A DNA stretch of 64,000 bases from Arenicellaceae bacterium (GCA_029246505.1 JAQWNC010000006.1:100337-164336), one strand, 5' to 3'. Positions 19,000 through 27,586 are shown, counted from the stretch's first letter. Translations and numbers: made by a program. Notes: generated by a model not told the origin, from the letters alone.

Positions 19000-19944
19000 A
19001 TGGAATATATTTTTACTAACGTGCCTCACTGGCACATACTTTTGAATCACTTTCCGTCTATCGGGTTTGTGATAGTAATCGGCTTATACCTGACGTCGCT
19101 CTATTTAAAAAGCGAAGATTTGAATCGAGCAAGCCTGATATTGTTTGTCGTGCTTGGCTTACTTGCGATACCCACATATCTCACCGGTCTTGCAACGAAT
19201 TGGGTGGTTCTGAACACTACCGAAATTTCTGCTGATCTAATTACAGTGCACCAAGATGCAGCACTAATAACGTTTATCGGCCTTAGTACTACAAGTTTTT
19301 TGTCTTGGCTAGCCTTGTGGCAATACAGACGCTTTTCTCAACCAACAGCGTTGATCAAATGGGGCGTCTTGGTCGTAGCTGTAATATCAATTGTCACACT
19401 GCTCGAAACAGGATCTAGAGGCGGCGACATATACCCAGTTATTCCAATTGACGCTGGCGTAGATATTGCCGCACAAGCTTCATCCGGTGCTACAGAATCA
19501 CTCAAGGCTTATATCTTCAATTCACCTTGGATATGGCCAGCAATGGAAGCGACTCATTTTATCGGTATGGCACTCTTATTCGGAGTGGTGCTATTCGTAG
19601 CATTACGAGTTCTAGGGGTTGCAAAAATCATACCATTTCAGGCGGTACATAGGTTGCTACCTCTCGGTGTTCTTGGATTGGTGGTGAATGTTGTTACTGG
19701 CATGGCCTTTCTAATTGCGGACTCACAACGCTATACAGCGATACCAGCATTTTATTGGAAGTTGGCACTAATCACTATTGGTGGTATTGCGGCTTTATAC
19801 TTTACAATCTTCAGTCATCCTTGGTCATTAAAGGCCGGAGACAACGCATCGCCAATTGCCAAAGTTATGGCCGCGGTAACAATACTAGGATGGGCAGCGG
19901 TTCTGTTACTAGGCCGTATGCTTCCATATCTCGAAGGGGTATAA
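19000..19944 (+). CDS. Multi-pass membrane protein, DUF2231-like N-terminus and DUF6644-like C-terminus
   Basis: 314 residues from ATG 19000, with CCGGAG 7-9 nt upstream (a TTG one codon earlier is in frame). About nine membrane segments. The N-terminal part has PHWHILLNHFPSIGFVIVIG and TVHQDAALITFIGL, histidines placed as in DUF2231 membrane domains, where they could bind haem. The C-terminal part (EATHFIGMALLFGVVLFVAL, LPLGVLGLVVNVVTGMAFLI) matches the DUF6644 pattern and is repeated in the smaller protein 150 bp downstream. It leads a three-gene operon with a 30-aa peptide. A membrane redox or cytochrome-b-like role is an inference. Confidence 0.75.
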   Translation: MEYIFTNVPHWHILLNHFPSIGFVIVIGLYLTSLYLKSEDLNRASLILFVVLGLLAIPTYLTGLATNWVVLNTTEISADLITVHQDAALITFIGLSTTSFLSWLALWQYRRFSQPTALIKWGVLVVAVISIVTLLETGSRGGDIYPVIPIDAGVDIAAQASSGATESLKAYIFNSPWIWPAMEATHFIGMALLFGVVLFVALRVLGVAKIIPFQAVHRLLPLGVLGLVVNVVTGMAFLIADSQRYTAIPAFYWKLALITIGGIAALYFTIFSHPWSLKAGDNASPIAKVMAAVTILGWAAVLLLGRMLPYLEGV

Positions 19945-19949
19945 CAACA

Positions 19950-20042
19950 ATGATGATATTAGCTACTGCCGCCGTTGTATTTCCAATCCTTATTTTAGTT
20001 GCAGCTCTCTGTATCTTAATTGATAGGAACTCCGACGCATGA
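19950..20042 (+). CDS. 30-residue single-pass membrane peptide
   Basis: Small gene starting at ATG 19950 (a second ATG follows directly), five bases after the stop of the upstream membrane protein, with AAGGGG about 10 nt upstream. It encodes one hydrophobic helix (ATAAVVFPILILVAALCILI) and a polar tail DRNSDA. Size, spacing and location between two related membrane proteins suggest an accessory subunit of a membrane complex, comparable to small subunits of cytochrome complexes. That role is inference. Confidence 0.6.
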   Translation: MMILATAAVVFPILILVAALCILIDRNSDA

Positions 20043-20091
20043 ATTTACAAACAATAATTAGAATTTATTTATACTTTACAAAGGTGAAATT

Positions 20092-20565
20092 ATGGGATTT
20101 CTAGGATGGCTAGAGGGCACAAGTTATGCTGGCTGGGTCGCAGCTTCACTGTGGGGTTGGGCAATTATGTTGTCCTTACATGCGATCGGAATAGCAGCCA
20201 TTGTAGGCATTGTATTTGTAGTCAGTTTTCGTTTGCTTGGATTATATAAAACAATCCCATGTGTATCGCTTAGCAAATACCTAGAAATCGCTTGGTTTGG
20301 TGTTGCATTGAACGTATTCACAGGCCTCTCGATTTTTACTACGCAAGCAACTTACTACACCACGAGCGTTCCGTTTTTGCTAAAAATTACATTTATTATC
20401 TTTGGTTGCTTCAATATAGCGTACCTACAAAAAGTCTTAAAACGTGATGCCGGCAATTGGGATACCGCGAAAGCGGTTCCATCGTTTGGGCTAATTCTTG
20501 CGGGGGGTTCAATGCTGTTTTGGACGATGGCGGTTATCACTGGTCGACTCATAGCCTACATGTAA
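20092..20565 (+). CDS. DUF6644-like membrane protein
   Basis: 157-residue protein with four to five membrane segments, AAGGTG before ATG 20092. WGWAIMLSLHAIGIAAIVGI and VSFRLLGLYKTIP, then FGVALNVFTGLSIFTTQATY and PFLLKITFIIFGCFNIAYL, repeat the layout of the C-terminal half of the 19000-19944 product, so the two arose by duplication or share a domain. The conserved histidine in the first segment and Lys in LLKIT are the recognisable positions. It ends the operon. Function unknown. Confidence 0.75.
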   Translation: MGFLGWLEGTSYAGWVAASLWGWAIMLSLHAIGIAAIVGIVFVVSFRLLGLYKTIPCVSLSKYLEIAWFGVALNVFTGLSIFTTQATYYTTSVPFLLKITFIIFGCFNIAYLQKVLKRDAGNWDTAKAVPSFGLILAGGSMLFWTMAVITGRLIAYM

Positions 20566-20620
20566 TAAAGGGTCAAGTTTACACAAGCCATCTTAAGTAA
20601 CGTTGAGATTTCACCCTATA

Positions 20621-20652
20621 GAGAAAAAGTGTTTGGGATAAAACGCTTTCTC
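20621..20652. terminator. Hairpin between convergent genes, possible terminator
   Basis: GAGAAA with AAGTGTTT pairs with AAACGC and TTTCTC through a 2-nt bulge and a six-base loop. It lies between the convergent DUF6644-like gene and the NTP-exchanger-like gene. No T tract flanks it on either strand, so intrinsic termination is weakly supported. Confidence 0.3.
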
Positions 20653-20758
20653 AACTCTCCGACAAACCACCCGAATGGTTCACGTTGTGTTTCCCATCTC
20701 ACCGGTGGCTGGGCTCTTACGACGTACACTTGGTGGCATCCAACATCCTGTTAGATCG

Positions 20759-22078
20759 CTACCCCAAACGTTTCTCCTCAAATCGAACCGTTTCTGTGTG
20801 CATTTGATACTCTAATCGACTTTCATATGCACCTAAATCGCGTGAAAATACTTTACCCAAAGCTAAACCAACTACAGCCCATATTATTGCAATACACCCG
20901 CCGATCATCGCAACTGGGCCAAGACCCAAACCAAAACCGTGCGTTAGTCCGGTAAAAGCCCAACCGCTCAACATGTCACCGCCACGATAAACCAGAATAT
21001 CGATCACTGGCTTAGCCTTAAAACGCGACTCTCGATCTACTACGGTAAACAAAACTTCACGAGCTGGCCGGGTTATCGCATAGTTTCCAGCGCGACGAAC
21101 TACCTGTAGTGCAACTACGATCCAGGTTAAAGGTAGAATTGCCAATGCAAACAATCCTCCTGAAACAATAACCGGAACCATCGCCAAAGTAACACCTAAC
21201 CCAAATCGTACCGTCAATCGACTAGTTGCCAACATTGCTGTCAAGATCGCGAGCGCATTCACCGCTAGATCGATACCTGCCCAAATTTTTAGTCGCTGCG
21301 ATATATCATAACCAGCTAGTAGGTTTTTAAGTTCAAAATATACAAACGAACCAATGGATGCATACAAAATGATAAATACCGCAATAGCAATTAAATACTG
21401 ACTCCCAATGAATGTTCGAAATCCCTGCAAAGGACTCCCGCCAATAGTTTGTCCACGAGAAATATCCTGTCTTAATACACCCATGCCGAGTCTTCCAGAT
21501 TTGATATTCTCTAACGCAAGAATAAGTGGAATTGGAATGAGTAACATCACTGATGCTAGTAGCATTAGATTATTCATACCCAGCTTATTGGCAAACAGCA
21601 GAGGAATTAATGGACCGACCAACGCTCCAATGCTGCTGCCAGCAGCTATATAACCAAACAATCTCGGCGCCTGCTCTCGGTCGAATAACTCCGACATAAA
21701 ACTCCAAAAAACTGACACGTGAAAAAGGTTAAATACACTCAACCATATATAGAATGCCTTATCGGCTAAAACTGGATTTATTGGTAGATAGTTAGCACCG
21801 TAAAAACACAAAAAAGTTAGCGCAAAAAATCCGTACAGGCTGGGAACTAGTAAGCGAAAAGCGATACGCGAAACAACCCATCCATAGATTGAAACGGCAA
21901 AAAAACTAACCAGCATTGTGCCAGTCCAAAGCCAGCTTAGCTCGACATCGCTCCAATCACTGGACATCCCATCCCGAATCGGCCGCATTATGTAGTACGC
22001 CGCCATTAGCGCAAATACGAACAAGAAAGAAAACGCAGTTGCCTTAATTTCTCGTTTTTCTACCGCGGCTAAATTCAT
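20759..22078 (-). CDS. NTP/NDP exchange transporter-like MFS protein
   Basis: 439-residue, 12-segment transporter resembling the ATP:ADP antiporter (Npt/Tlc) branch of the major facilitator fold found widely in free-living Proteobacteria. The start region ATAFSFLFVFALMAAYYIMR followed by PIRDGM is the family's characteristic first helix, with MSELFDREQAPRLFGYIAAG in the mid-loop and a cytoplasmic RRAGNYAITRPAREVLFTVV stretch. In free-living bacteria nucleotide exchange is doubtful and the substrate is unknown. It lies 200 bp downstream of the aldolase fusion on the same strand, so it might share its transcript. The neighbouring nucleoside phosphorylase makes a nucleoside-related substrate worth considering. 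Confidence 0.8.
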   Translation of the reverse strand: MNLAAVEKREIKATAFSFLFVFALMAAYYIMRPIRDGMSSDWSDVELSWLWTGTMLVSFFAVSIYGWVVSRIAFRLLVPSLYGFFALTFLCFYGANYLPINPVLADKAFYIWLSVFNLFHVSVFWSFMSELFDREQAPRLFGYIAAGSSIGALVGPLIPLLFANKLGMNNLMLLASVMLLIPIPLILALENIKSGRLGMGVLRQDISRGQTIGGSPLQGFRTFIGSQYLIAIAVFIILYASIGSFVYFELKNLLAGYDISQRLKIWAGIDLAVNALAILTAMLATSRLTVRFGLGVTLAMVPVIVSGGLFALAILPLTWIVVALQVVRRAGNYAITRPAREVLFTVVDRESRFKAKPVIDILVYRGGDMLSGWAFTGLTHGFGLGLGPVAMIGGCIAIIWAVVGLALGKVFSRDLGAYESRLEYQMHTETVRFEEKRLG

Positions 22079-22279
22079 ACGTATTTTGAGATCTTTTTAT
22101 TGTAGGCGAGACTAACATAAGCTTTTTTAAAATGTTAAGGAAAGGCAACTATTCGATCGGTAAACTAACTAGGGGCAACTACGCGTCAGCTCACCTTACT
22201 CGACTTCACAAAACCAAGATTATAACGATCTGATTATCGTTAACGCTTATAGAAAAATGTTTTAACTGTGCATTCAAAC

Positions 22280-24334
22280 CTAACGCAAAGCCGCGGCAAT
22301 ATTACCCCCATCAACGGTAGTTACATTCGCAGTTGTTTTCATCATTACTACTTGTTGCAAAAATGCCTGTGCCACATCTGCTGCTTCAATTTCCAACCCC
22401 AGTAAATTCCCCGCCAAATACTGGCCCTCAGTCACGCCGCGAGCACTTGATCTAGCACTAACCATTTCATCCGTTAACAACCCACTACGAATACGATCAG
22501 CGTTAACAGCGTTTGACCTTATGCCATAGCGGCCGTTCTCGAGCGCGTACTGCCGTGATAAAAATAACGTTGCGGCTTTTGGCAAACCATAAGCACAAAA
22601 ATTTTCACCAGGATTCACCGCTTGCTTAGATGCGTTAAATAACAGTACTCCGCCAGTACCTTGCGCCCTCATCACTCGAACCGCATGCTGCGCCATGCGC
22701 TGATGCGAAAAAAAATTTAATTCGAAACTTTCACGTAGTACTGTCTCATCCAAATCTGCCGCAGCACCTTGCCAGGACTCAGGTGCACCACCAGCATTCG
22801 ACACTAAAATATCCAGCCCTCCAAAAGTTCGGCAAATCTGATCGAACGCCTGCTGGATCTGTTCAGCATTATTGACATCACAAGCCAACCCTAGAACACC
22901 AGCACCTATATCGAGCGCTACTCGCTCAGCAGCTGAGCCGTCTAAATCAAGTAATACTACATCGGCGCCCTGCTCAGCAAATAATTGTCCAGTAGCTCGC
23001 CCGATAGTTCCTACTCCACCGGTAATCACCGCAACTTGTCCGGCTAGCAGCTTCGGCTTGCTTTTACCTAACTTCGCTTGCTCCAATGACCAATACTCCA
23101 TATCAAAAAGATCAGAATCTGGGAGAGCCTCATAGCGACTGATTCGTTCTGTACCAGCTATGCAACCGATAGAAACTTCCACTAGGTCCGCAGCAATAGA
23201 AGCAGCCTTTTTTGATTTTCCTAGTGCAAACATGCCAACACCGGGAACCAAAACAACTCTTGGGTAAGAATCTAATTTAGTTTTAGGAGGATTTGAACTT
23301 TCATTGTTAGCTTTAAAGTACTCGTCGTATTCATCGACATATTTGGCAACGGCTTCATCAACCTCGCTAGAAAATGCGTCTAAACGGTCAGCGATTGGCA
23401 ATGGGCAAATTAAAGGTCTATTTTTTGTACGGATTATGTGGTCCGGGGTAATCACACCTCGCACCGCATAATCAGCAATATCTTTGCCATTAACCCATTG
23501 CTGAATTTGCTCAGAATCACGGAATTCTGTAATCAGACGATGTTTTTCGGTTCGACCTGCGCAAGCGCCACGAATAATTGGTGCTACTGCCGAGCTGGAT
23601 GCGATATTGTTTGGTAATCCGCGTGCAGTAAATACCTTTGGTTTATATTTGGCGATCTGCTGCTCGGCTCGATCAACCAAATCGATCATCCTTTCATAAG
23701 ACTCTTCAGCCGACTCACCAAAAGTAAAAATGCCGTGTTTGTAAAGCACTATGCCAAGCACATCAGGCCTTGCATCCCAAATGTCGGCAACGACTTTCGA
23801 CAATTCGAAGCCAGGCATCACGAACGGAGCCACCGACACATCATCACCATAAAGGTCTTCACAATACGCGATGCCATTGGCTTGGTTTGTTAGCGACAAC
23901 ACCGCACAAGCATGCGTATGATCAACAAACTTATGCGGTAAATAAGCGTGTAATAAAGTTTCTACCGAAGGATTGGGGGACGTTGGGTCTAATAAATTTT
24001 GACGCTGAAAACTCACCATCTCTTCGTCGCTCAAATGCTCACGTTCGCGCATACGTAATAGGGGTTTAAGTCTAACCGCCGGCAGACCTGCTGGCTCAAT
24101 GGTATCAAGATCCCAGCCGCTACCCTTTACGCAAAGCACTTCGGTTGAATCACCGATAAAATCATCAACGATAGTTTTAACCGAAGTATTGCCACCGCCA
24201 TGGATAACCAATTGGGGGTCCTTGCCTAATAGCCTGGAGGTATAGACTCGTAATGCGATGTCTTCACTAACTTGCTGATCCGCATATTCATCCACGAACT
24301 TTCGGGCAGTTTTGCTATCCCAACTACTCTTCAT
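22280..24334 (-). CDS. Bifunctional class II aldolase / short-chain dehydrogenase
   Basis: 684-residue fusion, the size of B. subtilis YuxG/RhaEW-type proteins. The N-terminal class II (zinc) aldolase domain spans roughly residues 20-420: VIHGGGNTSVK, zinc histidines in VDHTHACAV, third histidine in LYKHGIFTFG. The C-terminal SDR domain (about 430-684) has TGGVGTIG, an NAD-type aspartate in VVLLDLDG, NASKQAV and the catalytic YGLPK. GGAG precedes ATG 24334. In rhamnose catabolism such fusions split rhamnulose-1-phosphate to DHAP plus lactaldehyde and oxidise the aldehyde. Here the neighbours are a purine nucleoside phosphorylase (29 bp upstream) and divergent mtnA, not rhamnose genes. A 5-deoxy- or 5-methylthio-ribulose-1-phosphate substrate is therefore more plausible; this is an inference. 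Confidence 0.88.
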   Translation of the reverse strand: MKSSWDSKTARKFVDEYADQQVSEDIALRVYTSRLLGKDPQLVIHGGGNTSVKTIVDDFIGDSTEVLCVKGSGWDLDTIEPAGLPAVRLKPLLRMREREHLSDEEMVSFQRQNLLDPTSPNPSVETLLHAYLPHKFVDHTHACAVLSLTNQANGIAYCEDLYGDDVSVAPFVMPGFELSKVVADIWDARPDVLGIVLYKHGIFTFGESAEESYERMIDLVDRAEQQIAKYKPKVFTARGLPNNIASSSAVAPIIRGACAGRTEKHRLITEFRDSEQIQQWVNGKDIADYAVRGVITPDHIIRTKNRPLICPLPIADRLDAFSSEVDEAVAKYVDEYDEYFKANNESSNPPKTKLDSYPRVVLVPGVGMFALGKSKKAASIAADLVEVSIGCIAGTERISRYEALPDSDLFDMEYWSLEQAKLGKSKPKLLAGQVAVITGGVGTIGRATGQLFAEQGADVVLLDLDGSAAERVALDIGAGVLGLACDVNNAEQIQQAFDQICRTFGGLDILVSNAGGAPESWQGAAADLDETVLRESFELNFFSHQRMAQHAVRVMRAQGTGGVLLFNASKQAVNPGENFCAYGLPKAATLFLSRQYALENGRYGIRSNAVNADRIRSGLLTDEMVSARSSARGVTEGQYLAGNLLGLEIEAADVAQAFLQQVVMMKTTANVTTVDGGNIAAALR

Positions 24335-24363
24335 TTTAATTCTCCGGAAAACCGCTCATAACC

Positions 24364-25200
24364 CTAACTTTGTGTAAGCAACGAGCCAATTAATTTAGAA
24401 ATTCTAGCGCCTGCAATAGCGGCATTAGCCCACACCTCTTCAATCGTATCTGGCTGTTGATTTGGGCCACCAGTAGCGGCATTACTAATTGCAGATAACC
24501 CTAAAACCTCCAAACCACAATGATTTGCTGCTATCACTTCCAACACCGTTGACATGCCAACAGCATCTGCCCCAATCGATCGCAAATACCTCCGCTCAGC
24601 TGATGTTTCCAGAGAAGGGCCACGCACACCAACATACACACCCTGTCGAACCTCTGTGTTAATTGACTGACTTAATTTCACGATAAATTCTCGAAGCTCA
24701 GGAGAATAAGCACGTGACAAATCGGGAAAGCGAGGTCCCACTGCATCGTCATTAGGACCAATCAGGGGGTTCATACCAGTCAGATTTATATGGTCGGTAA
24801 TTAGCATTACGTCGCCAGGCTGATAATCGGAATTTAAGCCACCAGACGCGTTAGTAACTATCAACGTTTTTACTCCTAAAAGAGCCATTAGATAAACTGG
24901 CCGAACTACGTCCCTTGCTGACCATCCCTCGTAAGGATGAAGACGCCCATTAGCAATGATTACTCGCTTTTCATCATGGCTACCGAAAATTAATTCGCCA
25001 GCATGTCCAGGCGCACTGCTCTGCACGAATCCGGGAAGTACTCCGTAGGCAATACGCTCTTTTACGTCAACCTGTTCACTTAATTCTCCTAATCCGCTAC
25101 CAAGAATAATGCCAGTATCAGCCACATCGCCTGACCCTACATTCAACAGATTCTCTACACTGTGTGCGGCAGTCTCGATTTGAGTATGATATTCAGACAT
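24364..25200 (-). CDS. Purine nucleoside phosphorylase I (PNP/MTAP family)
   Basis: 278-residue trimeric-type nucleoside phosphorylase that cleaves purine nucleosides with phosphate to base plus (deoxy)ribose-1-phosphate. Motifs: phosphate site ILGSGLGELS, APGHAGELIFG, NGRLHPYEGW, TNASGGLNSDYQPGDVMLI and GVYVGVRGPSLETSAERRYL, then GADAVGMSTVLEVIAANHCG. The base-recognition loop reads LSAISNAATGG, with the asparagine of the 6-oxopurine class rather than the Asp pattern of MTA phosphorylase. The aldolase fusion lies immediately downstream and cupin-mtnA diverge 75 bp upstream. That context would favour MTA or 5'-deoxynucleoside cleavage despite the loop; specificity is undecided. Confidence 0.88.
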   Translation of the reverse strand: MSEYHTQIETAAHSVENLLNVGSGDVADTGIILGSGLGELSEQVDVKERIAYGVLPGFVQSSAPGHAGELIFGSHDEKRVIIANGRLHPYEGWSARDVVRPVYLMALLGVKTLIVTNASGGLNSDYQPGDVMLITDHINLTGMNPLIGPNDDAVGPRFPDLSRAYSPELREFIVKLSQSINTEVRQGVYVGVRGPSLETSAERRYLRSIGADAVGMSTVLEVIAANHCGLEVLGLSAISNAATGGPNQQPDTIEEVWANAAIAGARISKLIGSLLTQS

Positions 25201-25224
25201 TTAAAAGCCCTTAGTAGAATGACG

Positions 25225-25251
25225 CGCGTATAATAGCGATTTTATCACGCG
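25225..25251. promoter_or_regulatory. Divergent promoter with an imperfect palindrome
   Basis: In the 74-bp gap between the phosphorylase and cupin genes, CGCGTATAATA (25225-25235) and TTTTATCACGCG (25240-25251) form an inverted repeat with one bulge and one mismatch. The left arm contains a perfect TATAAT (25229-25234) for the rightward operon. On the minus strand TTGTCG and TATACG are 17 bp apart and fit a leftward promoter. A regulator bound here could control both arms together. Confidence 0.4.
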
Positions 25252-25274
25252 ACAAAAAGGCACATTGGATCAAG

Positions 25275-25661
25275 ATGAGTGAAATACCTTTTGGCCTACT
25301 CACCCAATCAAGCCAAGATAACCCGCATTGGATTGAAGAAGGCTACTTTATACACGAATTATTAAATCATCCTCTAGCAGAATCATCAATCGCCAGAGCT
25401 CGGGTACCTATTGGAGACAAAACTCGATGGCATACCGTTAGCGTACATGAGTGGTATATAGTGGAATCGGGAAAAGGACAAGTAGAACTCGATTTTCAAG
25501 ATGGCTTTGAGGTCCTAACGGGAATGAACATATCAATCCCACCAAACACTCCACAACGAATTCTCAATACAGGTGAACAAGAGTTAATCTTTATGTGTCT
25601 CTACACCCCACGTTTTACCCCTAAATACTACACACCCTTAGAAAAGTCTGATGAAAGTTAA
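25275..25661 (+). CDS. Small cupin-domain protein
   Basis: 128-residue single-domain cupin. The double-stranded beta-helix is traceable: [20 protein letters not shown] gives the first cupin motif (H, H, E positions), and [20 protein letters not shown] gives the second, where the final metal histidine is replaced by Gln in PQRILN. This may alter or remove metal binding. The gene overlaps mtnA by 11 bp, so the two are tightly coupled. In Rhodospirillum rubrum a cupin acts after MtnA and a RuBisCO-like protein to release methanethiol from 1-methylthioxylulose 5-phosphate. A related C-S-cleaving or isomerase role is possible here but unproven. Confidence 0.75.
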   Translation: MSEIPFGLLTQSSQDNPHWIEEGYFIHELLNHPLAESSIARARVPIGDKTRWHTVSVHEWYIVESGKGQVELDFQDGFEVLTGMNISIPPNTPQRILNTGEQELIFMCLYTPRFTPKYYTPLEKSDES

Positions 25662-26745
25662 CGGCAAAGCATATCGAACCATTTGGCCCTCAAAAACTGA
25701 AGAGTACGTTGAAATTATAGACCAAACGCGATTGCCGTTTGAATTTGTCATCGTAAAACTTGCCAGCCTTGATAACACCGCCAGCGCGATTACCGAAATG
25801 TTGGTACGCGGCGCACCGTTAATTGGTGCGACTACCGCATGGGGAATGTGGCTTGCGATGCTCGACGATAATTCCGACAACGGACTAGCACAAGCGCAGG
25901 ATCAATTACGTGCCACACGCCCAACCGCAGTAAATCTTCAGTGGGCGTTAGCGAAAATGGAAGCGGCGTTACGCCCTGCCCTACCGCCAGAACGCGCTGT
26001 CATCGCCTATGCTTTAGCGCAGGAGATCACAGATAACGACGTCAGGCTATGCTCTGCGATTGGTGATTACGGCAGCAGGCTAATTACAGACTTGTATAAA
26101 TCTAAAGGTAGTGACACCGCAATTAACATCCTCACACATTGTAACGCTGGCTGGTTAGCCACTGTTGATTGGGGAACAGCACTAGCTCCAATATATAAAG
26201 CCCACAATGCTGGAATTCCTGTTCACGTTTGGGTTGATGAAACCAGACCACGCAATCAAGGAAATTTTCTAACTGCCTGGGAGTTACACCAGCACGGCGT
26301 CCCTAACACGGTCATAGTTGATAATGCTGGAGGACATCTAATGCAGCACGGAAAAGTCGATATATGCATCGTTGGAACCGACAGAACGACGGCGAACGGT
26401 GATGTATGCAATAAAATTGGAACCTATCTAAAAGCTCTTGCTGCTAACGACAACGATATTCCATTTTATGTGGCAGCGCCCTCTACCTCAATTGATTGGA
26501 CTATTACCGATGGCCTTAAAAACATCCCGATTGAACAAAGAGACAGTCTTGAGGTTTCGCGTATTTCAGGTAAGTTAGACGATGGCACAATAGGCACAGT
26601 ACAAGTAATGCCCGATGGGTCTAATACGCGGAACGATGCCTTCGATGTAACACCTGCCAGGCTTGTAACTGGAATCATTACTGAACGAGGTGTCAGTAAA
26701 GCAAATCAGCAATCGTTGTCCAAGCTATTTCCTGAATTCATCTAA
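25651..26745 (+). CDS. mtnA: S-methyl-5-thioribose-1-phosphate isomerase
   Basis: 364-residue aldose-ketose isomerase of the eIF2B-like fold converting methylthioribose-1-phosphate (or 5-deoxyribose-1-phosphate) to the ribulose-1-phosphate. Family hallmarks are all present: [40 protein letters not shown] with the catalytic cysteine, [12 protein letters not shown], and [19 protein letters not shown] with the catalytic aspartate. Length is normal. It overlaps the upstream cupin and is followed after 17 bp by a TauE/SafE exporter. No mtnK, mtnBCD or RuBisCO-like gene is nearby, so the downstream route is not the canonical methionine salvage cycle; the aldolase fusion across the divergent promoter is the likely next step. 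Confidence 0.93.
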   Translation: MKVNGKAYRTIWPSKTEEYVEIIDQTRLPFEFVIVKLASLDNTASAITEMLVRGAPLIGATTAWGMWLAMLDDNSDNGLAQAQDQLRATRPTAVNLQWALAKMEAALRPALPPERAVIAYALAQEITDNDVRLCSAIGDYGSRLITDLYKSKGSDTAINILTHCNAGWLATVDWGTALAPIYKAHNAGIPVHVWVDETRPRNQGNFLTAWELHQHGVPNTVIVDNAGGHLMQHGKVDICIVGTDRTTANGDVCNKIGTYLKALAANDNDIPFYVAAPSTSIDWTITDGLKNIPIEQRDSLEVSRISGKLDDGTIGTVQVMPDGSNTRNDAFDVTPARLVTGIITERGVSKANQQSLSKLFPEFI

Positions 26746-26762
26746 TCTGGCCTTACCCCAAA

Positions 26763-27488
26763 ATGTTCGAATTAAGCTTCACACTTATCGCATTTCTCAC
26801 GTCTATGTTAACGGCGATTATTGGTCTTGGTGGTGGCCTTTTACTGATCGCACTTATGCCAGGATTTATACCCGCAGCTGTAATCATTCCGATCCACTCA
26901 GTAGTTCAGCTAGCAAGTAATGCCAGCCGAGCAGCATTTGCCTGGCATACCATCCGTTGGGAATACTTCTGCGCGTTTGCGATAGGCTCAGTGGTCGGTG
27001 GTTTAATAGCTGTGCAATTTATAAAGCTAATTGATATTGAGTACATCTCACTATTTATAGGTTTGTTTATTTTAATGAATGTATGGACTCCCCAGGTATT
27101 CGAATGGCTAGGCAAACTTAAGGGAGAACTCTTCACTATAGGCGTATTGCAAACCGGCCTAGGTATGATAGGTGGCGCTACTGGCCCGCTTGGTCAAGTC
27201 AGCTTAATGCGCCGCAATTTAAACAAGGATGAAATTGTTACGACAACTGCGTTATTTATGAGTTTTACCCACATCACTAAACTTGCAGCATTTGCCATAC
27301 TTGGCGTCAATATCATGATTTGGTGGAAGCTGATGCTGGGTATGGTTCTAGGTGTTGTTCTTGGCTCGTGGGCTGGAACGCACGTGCGTACAAAAGTGAA
27401 TGACAAAATATTTAAACAAGTGCTTTCAATTCTTCTTAGCGTACTCGCTGTTCGAATGATCTATATTATTCTCTTTGCAAATAGTTAA
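26763..27488 (+). CDS. TauE/SafE family sulfite/organosulfur exporter-like protein
   Basis: 241-residue membrane protein with seven to eight segments and the internally repeated TauE/SafE pattern: AFLTSMLTAIIGLGGGLLLI in the first half and GVLQTGLGMIGGATGPLGQV in the second, each a gly-rich helix pair. Characterised relatives move sulfite, sulfoacetate or related anions. It lies 17 bp after mtnA and probably ends that operon. Export of a sulfur-containing product formed when methylthio compounds are processed would fit, but the family also includes unrelated substrates. Confidence 0.82.
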   Translation: MFELSFTLIAFLTSMLTAIIGLGGGLLLIALMPGFIPAAVIIPIHSVVQLASNASRAAFAWHTIRWEYFCAFAIGSVVGGLIAVQFIKLIDIEYISLFIGLFILMNVWTPQVFEWLGKLKGELFTIGVLQTGLGMIGGATGPLGQVSLMRRNLNKDEIVTTTALFMSFTHITKLAAFAILGVNIMIWWKLMLGMVLGVVLGSWAGTHVRTKVNDKIFKQVLSILLSVLAVRMIYIILFANS

Positions 27489-27586
27489 AATACGATTCGA
27501 ACACTACAAGAACTGGTGTCATAGGTATTCCGGCATATCGCCCCAACTGATAAGCTGACGACTGGTATGTCTACGCAGAATCTCAA

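Noticed and set aside
22280..24334. Rhamnose-catabolism assignment (rhaD/rhaEW) for the aldolase fusion
   Set aside because: Possible by family, but no rhamnose isomerase, kinase, transporter or regulator is nearby, while mtnA and a nucleoside phosphorylase are.
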